Positions 57,136-64,000 of a DNA stretch of 64,000 nucleotides are shown piece after piece. Below the pieces are notes generated by a model. The model was not told the origin of the DNA. It saw only the letters and a list, made by a program, of their open reading frames with translations, and searched no databases. The number at the start of each line of letters is the position of its first letter. Within the stretch, counting starts at the first letter, position 1. The DNA comes from Filosporella fistucella (taxonomy: Eukaryota; Ascomycota; Leotiomycetes; Helotiales). The translations under genes were made by a program, and so were the position numbers. The DNA lies in NCBI GenBank assembly GCA_030077755.1, contig JAQJZZ010000008.1:3720001-3784000 (forward strand), read 5' to 3'.

Positions 57136-59724
57136 ATGGTTTACTCACGTTGCTTTGCTGCGGAGCATTAGCGAGTTGATTAGGCACATTTAATTTGGGT
57201 CCCGGATTGCAGCGCTGCAGATAGACGGCGAAAAGATGGAAGTTCATTTTTATATCCTGGAGGGCCAATGCACTGGGCATTGCATAGAAGGTGAAGGAAT
57301 GAAGTTTGCTTTTTATATCTCTGGGAGTAGTTGCGCATGAAAAGTGTGTCGTCCCTTAAAAAGAATGACCGTGTTTGATACCAATACCAATCACTTCCAT
57401 CCCCTATCTCCCATCTAGGAAGTGAGTTGAATATCTGTCACACTGCTTTGGCGTGGTGGTGGCTATTCTACGCGACCCAAGAATCCGGAAGTGATCCTTC
57501 CAATGAAATATCGAACGAGGAGCAGGGACAAGCGATGAAGCGTTATGCAGAGGAATTCTCTGGTGCATGTGGTGTAATCTGAAAAGAGAAGGGGGCGTAA
57601 AGTTGGAACACATGAAATGGAAGGCTTCATGCCAGTGTAGATGGCTGAATTCACTGAGACCTGAGCCCTGAAACTGGGAAACTTGACACTGTCCCACTGC
57701 ATGAGAATATAACCGGAACGTGGGATTCTCGTGATATTCTGTACACCCATACTAGTTATTCAGGAGATTCTCTGAATGATTGATATATCATAAGTCGGTG
57801 TAGGTCCCAAGATTAGTATATGAAAACCCAGCTTCCTGGGACGGATATAGCTGAATTGGACAACCCGTGAAGTCTTGTTTCATTCTGCACAGAAAACCGT
57901 TCTTCACCATGATCCACTCACCGTTTCCAAGATCTCTCGGGATTTATCAATCTAACCTAGTAGGGGTCGTGCTGGTCAGCAATGCATACCATCGCGGGGG
58001 TTCAGTTGTTGGAAATATCGTCGGCGGGAAAGGACTTCATTGGTATCGGTTCTTGCTCGGTGCTGAGTGACTTTCCTCCAAAGACGTTTGCAGCTGTATT
58101 CCGTATTGAGCCCTTGAATATTAACTGCCTCCTGGCACCCACGGTAAGTTCCTCTACATTGCATGAGTTAATGGGAGAGGAGGTTGAATCTCTATAGCTG
58201 GGCGGTTCACAACGAGCGAGGTTGGTAGCATGGTAACCTTTAACCTCTTAATGGGTGGTCCAACAACGACAAATGACAAACACAATCACAAAGTACGCTT
58301 CCCATCAGCCCCTGCGCCGACCGCCTGGCAAGCTGCGGCAAAGCAAAAACATCCGGGTTCGGGACGGACATTTCAGATGCCCTAACGGTCACAGGCTAGT
58401 GCAGTCGGTGTATTCGGTGCTGTCGTTCGAGCTCTCTATCCCAGGGATGCAAATGCTGGATCGCTGACGGGAGTAGTTCTCTTACGAGTTAGAGAGCCTG
58501 AGAGCCAGAATGGAACCACTGAAGTCACTGGAACGAGCCGAATAATACTCCAATACAATATAGATCACAGGTGCTCTAAAGAGCCTCGAGAGCGCAGCTC
58601 AGCACAACGTTCCAAACCCCCATGTTGAACAGCCCATCTCGCCCATCTAACGAGTAACTCCCTACCAGGCTACCAGCATACTGTACCGTAAGTATGCACC
58701 TGTCGCTCGACCAGCCAATCCCTCAGCGTCCCAGACACAACCCAGCACTATCTTCCGCCTTTTCCTCAATCCCAATTCCCAGCAGCGGGGCAGAGCTTCC
58801 ACTGTCGAACCGTGAGCCGTGTCGAAGCTGCAAAGAACACTGGCGATGCAATGTGATTTGAGTACCGGACGTGACTGGCGGTGCTTCCTGCTGGCTTGTC
58901 CTGGTCCTCGACTCCTCTTCCTGGCTCCTGGGTCTGCATTTCCCGGCTCGTCCCACTTTCAAACGGCAACACAGGTAAGAAAGGGAAGGGTAACAGCAAA
59001 ATGTAGAGAGGAAGTGGAAGTCAGAGTGTGAGGGCATTTGCGAAGGCTTCTGCTCTGCTGAAATCACTCAGTTTTGCTCCCTGTATGCTGCTCTTTCTTT
59101 CCCCCCTCATCTCCTCGCTCTGCTTTGCATTTCTGGACCTGCATTTAGCCTATCCTTCTTCGTTCTAGGTTCGTCTCCGCCGGCGTGGACCTGGTTCGCC
59201 CGTGTCCCGCTATTCTGTCAATCATTTTGTTCGTCTTGGGGATCGGTTGCTCCGCTCTTTGCTCCGTCCAACATAATATCCTTCTGCTCACCACCCAGCT
59301 CTAAAGTCGGGTTCACATACTCGATCTTTATATTCAGAATCAGCTCAGAAAACCGCTTCAACCGGGTCGTTGACATATATCAATCCCCTCCTGGTCACCG
59401 CACGACCTTATTGTCTCTCCCGTCGAGCTCATCCTCGCAAAAGCTTCCCCTCATAAGCTCCCGCCGAAAGATCAACTTGGGCACAAACTCTAATATATTA
59501 TTTGTCACTTGGGAACAAACGGCACCTAACGGCTCAAGATACTTTCTCTGATCCCATTCTCCTCAAATACAATCACCGATTCGCATGTGGTCATGCTAGT
59601 CTATACTGCAGTCCACCGATCAGCACTGGTATCTGGGAGGGAAGGGAACGGCTGTCAAAGCCTAGTCCGGCGAATAGGAAAGCACATTCGAGTAGTATAA
59701 CACAGTTTACGGTACCTCAATTGA
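57136..59724. other. 2.6-kb gap, no gene recognised
   Basis: Short frames on both strands (for example minus 59067-58723) have no domain, good starts or splice structure. The last 700 nt probably form the promoter and long CT-rich leader of the methyltransferase gene. Confidence 0.45.
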
Positions 59725-60990
59725 ATGGCACCGAACATGGAAAACGGGCAGCAAGAGCACAGCTCGGAAGATTCCCTTCCTAGTAGACTTGCTGCGGTGC
59801 CCTTGGTTCTAGATGAAGACACAATGGAAGTGGACGAGGATCAGGAGCTTGAGGACCTTGAAGATGGCTATGTACGGGATCGAATCAATGCTGCTCGTAC
59901 ACTGTTTCACCAACCCCGAGGGGATAATGATACGATGTGAGTTTTAGCTCTTCTTTTCCCTAAATTAATTGCTAGAGCACATTCTAATGAGCATCTTCCT
60001 AGGAACTCGACACGGTCTATATATGATAGCGACATTGTGTACAAGGAAATACATGGCAGAAGATATTGTGGCGATTATTACATGCCTAATGATGAAGAAG
60101 AACAAGATCGCCTCCAGATCCTCCATGGACTCTATCTTCACCTTTTCGACAATAAGCTCACTACAGTACCTCTAAATAATCCCGAAAAGATATTGGATAT
60201 CGGCACAGGCACAGGGGAGTGGGCAATGGCAATGGCAGACGAGTACCCGGAGGCAGAAGTAATAGCTACAGACATAGCCAAGATACAACCAGGTGCCTCC
60301 CCTCTCAACGTCTTCTTTGAAATCGACGATGCAGAAGAGGAGGGTGGGTGGACGTGGCCAGAAGATGAATTTGACTTCGTTCATTTTCGGTCTATGGCTG
60401 GCGCATTCGAGGATTGGAAACACATCTATCAAGAATCGCTCAAGCACCTCAAGCCTGGTGGCTGGATCGAGGTCCTCGACTTTGACAACGTCGCAGGATT
60501 CTTGAGTTATTTTCCGAAAGACTCGGTGATCACTACCTGGTCCAAAGCTCTGCAGGAAGCTACCGAGATTTCAGGGAGACCACGGGGCTCGGCCCACATG
60601 AGCCGACAAATGGTTGAAGATATCGGCTTTGTAGATGTGAAGGTGACGGAGCGGTTCATACCGATGGGAGTGTGGCCAAAAGACAGGGAAGAGCTGAAAA
60701 TTGGGAAGCACTTTCTTGTGTCACAACTTTGTGGCGTCGAGGCTGTTTGTTTAAGGCCGCTTGTGGAACAGAAAGGCTGGGACATTGACAAGATAAGACA
60801 ACTCTGCGATGCTGTCACTGATCTGGTAAAATCCGTTGCTCTGGACCCGGAAAAGTCACAAGGACTTGGCTTCCAAGTTAAATGCTTAATAGGAAGGAAA
60901 CCGCCAGCCTTCGAAGATGCGGAGAGTGCTATGGGAGACAGTATTCGCACGATGAGGAATGGAAACGGAGGACCTGTAGGTGCGAATTAA
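59725..60990 (+). CDS. LaeA-like SAM-dependent methyltransferase
   Basis: Two exons, 59725-59936 and 60003-60990 (66-nt intron, GTGAGT donor, phase 2), giving 399 aa. The first 55 residues are acidic and disordered. The pattern SIYDSDIVYKEIHGRRYCGDYYMPNDEEEQDR is typical of the fungal TAM/LaeA-like group. The SAM site is LDIGTGTGEWA (135-145), acid in VIATDIAKIQP, then DFDFVHFRSM-type motif II (FDFVHFRS), and LKPGGWIEVLDFDN post-motif. Relatives include LaeA, a regulator of secondary metabolism and development, and many putative metabolite methyltransferases. The family is large, so regulation or metabolism cannot be decided here, and no velvet-partner or biosynthetic gene lies beside it. Confidence 0.88.
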
Positions 60991-63849
60991 GGCACTTTCA
61001 TGCATAGCGATTGTTGGGATATTTGATGATTTTCAGCGGGCGTCAAGTGCATCTGTGTGTCTGGGGCAGGAGGTCGTTTGATTTAAGATCTTGGCATAGC
61101 ATTACGAGATATGATAACAAAGATTTGTAGATACCCAGTCTATTGAGCACATATATTTATGACGGATTTTTGCATTACAGATGTTAAATTTGCGGTTGTG
61201 CAAGCAAAAGCTGCTAAGTAGATTGAATGTACGCCAGTTTATCATAAACCTCATCTGTATTCTACCAAGAATCCAGATATTTCCCCACCAGCTAGTCCAC
61301 TCGGATTGTCTCTGAATGGCCATAGTCATCGTGCAAACTTTCGAGGAGTCAAAGTACGACTAGTAGATACAATGAAGCTAAAATATGGCTTATATCCAAT
61401 GTTCACTTTCCCAGTCTACTTTACGCAGCCTAGAAGTGTGTTTTGTTGATAATCCCTTTCAACACTTTTGGTAATTGGGGTTTTGAAGCATTCGCCGCAG
61501 GTTTGTGATGGCTGAGTAGGAATGACTTAAGGAAGCAGGAAGACAATAAGGCGGGGGGCAGGCTTATGTTTATCAAATCGGAACTTCTGGCTGGTACTTA
61601 TTGAGGTACAACATCCTTCTTTCTCTTTAGTATATCGAGACTTTGAGGTCGGACAGTTGTGTTCATAGTTGAGCTGAGAGTGCTCCCTTCTAGATTAGAG
61701 TCATTACAAAGATACTGGATAAATAAGGTGAGTAGCATCCAATAATCGCAATGCGTCCTTGCAAAAAAGACTTTAGAGTGTAGGGCAGTAAAATATATAT
61801 GGCACGGCTGCACGATTATTGCTGTTGTTTCGACTTGGGCTTATTCTAGATCTTGTTCTGCACTTTTTATTTGATATATGACGTGGAAGTATTTGAATCT
61901 CTTGAATTAGCATAAATAACTCAAATCCATTCACGAACCAAGTGAAAAACCCATTGAACAACCAAAATCCATGCATAATACCAACTTATAATCATACACC
62001 CACCATTCATAAATCATCAATGCATCAGAAAATCAGCTCTATCTTAATTCACAACTCCTTCTCGCGGAGACTCATACCTCTCCCAACGAATTATCAGTAC
62101 TCCAACTCTCACTCTCATCTGCGACTTCAGTCATACCACCACATCCGTCACAAGCTCCCTCTTTCTCGACTCTCTTTCCCTTCTTGCGTTGGCAGCGAAG
62201 GAAATACTCTATTTTCTTTCTCATGTTGGAGGCGCTGGGACTGCGTTGGAGGAGAGGATCGCAGAGATGGATTGTAAGTGTTGTGTGGCGGGAAGCGCAA
62301 TTGCAAAGAGTATAGGTTATTAGGTGTTCGGTGCACATATTGGTTGTTCCAGGAAATTGATGGTAGGTGAGATTTTTGAGGAAATTACGGGTTCTCTGGT
62401 GGTCGAGTGTGCAGATGTGTGACTTGATTGTGGAAAATGGTTGCTAGGAATATGCTAACTCGACACTGTCGCCGTGGAGGTTTTCAGCAGAGAGATAGCC
62501 TAGTGATCTGTGATGAATAAAGTGGCTCAGCTGATCTAAGTATTTTAGATCTGTTGATGGGAAGCTTGATATTCGAGTATTACCACCCTCAAGTAGTTGG
62601 GGTGAGCGGGGAAGTCGTTGCCTAACGGGCTGAATTGGTATGTCGAGGTGGCGGCGACTTAGTATCGAGCAAGTTATTCGGGTGATATTGCGAAGCGTAC
62701 TATTGTAATGTGAGTCGTGATAGGTTTTGGTGTACAGATTTAGTGATGCTCGATGGTGAACGATGAGGGCGGTTACGAAGCGCCTATATAGCCTGAAAAT
62801 TCGATTCACAAGAACATTAGATGGACTAACACAGAGAGATTGATCATTCACTCTATCATACCTGGGCAGGTGAATGCTATGACCGGCTGCGATCCACGGC
62901 CACTACGATCAACTGTATTAATCGAAGCATAAAGAGAGCTAGTCTGTCTGAGTCATAACGAGGCAATATGCAGTTCCCTAATGCTCAAACCAGCGTAAAT
63001 TCTGGCGATAGCTGCTGCCTAGCCGCATTTGCTAAAACCGAGAATGTAAAATTTTGACAATGAGAACTTTGATAATTTTAACCTCTTGTATGCAAAATGT
63101 GCCTATTTTAAGACTACAAACTTTTGGGTGCATCTGTTAGATTTTTAACTTAAATCATACATTGAGACAGAAATTTCATACAGAAGCACAAGTACATTGA
63201 TTTATGATATAGAAGATGTTAAGCCTTCAGTCATCCCGCAGGTGCCTTGAGCTGCCTAAAGAACTGAGAGACACTGTGCTAAGCAGATATGTCGACTCTA
63301 CATTAGAGGCAGAAAAAGCTTCATATACTCTATGTACTAATTTGGCTGAAAGCTACGGTGGGCAAGAGTCTCCAATACTGAGATCCTTTTCAGTGTGCGC
63401 ATTGCCCTTATTCAATTAATATAGGATTGGAAAGTTATGATGGAGAAGGGTTACCAAGCATAATAAGGTGGTATGGTAAGAATTGGACCATTTATAATCC
63501 TGTGGTAATGCCTACATTCATAGCATGAATTTAGCTATGAATGATTGAATACTCGGATTCTGGTCTGATCATTGGATTTTGAACAGGTGACTTGGACGCA
63601 ACTGGGCCTTAATGATATGGTAAAGTCTCTTAGAAGATTGCTTCGCAAAACCCGAGGCGCACCTTGGGGACTATCGGTCCTTGCCATACGGGCACTCACA
63701 CAAGAGGTGCTCAGGTCAGCTTCGACACGCCTATGTATCTATGAGCCGCATGCAAGTTTGAGATGTTATTCAGGCTCTGAGGACTATCAGATTGCCAATG
63801 AACAATAATCCAATGTTGTAAAAATGCAGCGCATGACCGAAACTAGAAA
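60991..63849. other. AT-rich gap, no gene recognised
   Basis: Short frames on both strands only. The plus-strand frames at about 63,216-63,419 and 63,572-63,808 look loosely protein-like but match no family I know and cannot be joined by good splice sites. Confidence 0.4.
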
Positions 63850-64000
63850 TAATCGGGAAAGGTAATCATATTGCACGAATTGGGGCTGTATATGACACCA
63901 TTTATAAAAACAAATTTCCAGGCTAGCTTTTCTGCAAAGTGGGAATCAAGGGCGACAATACTGTCGACGTCAATCGAGCTATCGGAGGCGGAGACTTTGA
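63850..64000 (+). other. Possible start of an exon at the window edge
   Basis: A TTTCCAG acceptor-like site at about 63,920 is followed by an open frame (KVGIKGDNTVDVNRAIGGGDF) running off the end. It might be part of a gene continuing beyond the window; ankyrin-like wording (VDVNRA) is suggestive only. Confidence 0.15.

Noticed and set aside
63216..63808. Two plus-strand frames near the right edge
   Set aside because: No known family and no consistent splice join.
1..64000. tRNA, rRNA, transposon or CRISPR features
   Set aside because: No tRNA box A/B pair, rRNA core, terminal repeats with transposase, or spaced repeat array was seen by eye. A tRNAscan or repeat search would settle it.

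Overview
This is nuclear DNA of a filamentous ascomycete, most likely a leotiomycete (Helotiales-type). The supporting features are short introns (45-171 nt) with GTAAGT/GTGAGT-type donors and CTAAC-like branch points, large intergenic gaps, and eukaryotic housekeeping genes (MAK16, ELP5, SNRNP27-like, ER glucosidase I, NTM1) mixed with secreted fungal proteins. The taxon is inferred from gene content and style; no marker gene fixes it. All exon models were built by hand from splice signals and reading-frame phase, with no transcript evidence.

Left part (0.6-7 kb and 12.5-16 kb), secreted/accessory genes: an exported endonuclease/exonuclease/phosphatase, a possible HET-type remnant, an NPC2-like lipid-binding protein with an in-frame stop, a secreted FAD amine-oxidase-like enzyme, an alpha/beta hydrolase, and a clearly decayed major-royal-jelly-protein (yellow family) gene. 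MAK16 (ribosome biogenesis) and an Mso1-like exocytosis protein lie between them.

Middle part (16.5-41 kb), mostly conserved cellular genes: a four-TM protein, a dienelactone hydrolase, a disordered protein, SNRNP27-like splicing factor, glucosidase I, an alpha/beta hydrolase, ELP5, a single-pass surface protein, a frameshifted gene of a fungal 'tubby-like' family, the N-terminal methyltransferase NTM1, a GNAT acetyltransferase and a ten-exon sedolisin protease.

Right part (41.7-57.1 kb), the most interesting region: three DUF5672 type II membrane proteins, a glycosyltransferase-like type II membrane protein, a triose-phosphate/nucleotide-sugar transporter-family protein and a UDP-glucose 4,6-dehydratase (first step to UDP-rhamnose). 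Together they look like an undescribed glycan locus: nucleotide sugar made in the cytosol, carried into the Golgi, and used there by membrane-anchored transferases. A LaeA-like methyltransferase follows at 59.7-61 kb. The last 3 kb hold nothing I can name.

Twelve consecutive genes from ELP5 to the dehydratase alternate strictly between strands, so they form six divergent pairs. I saw no tRNA, rRNA, transposon or CRISPR array.
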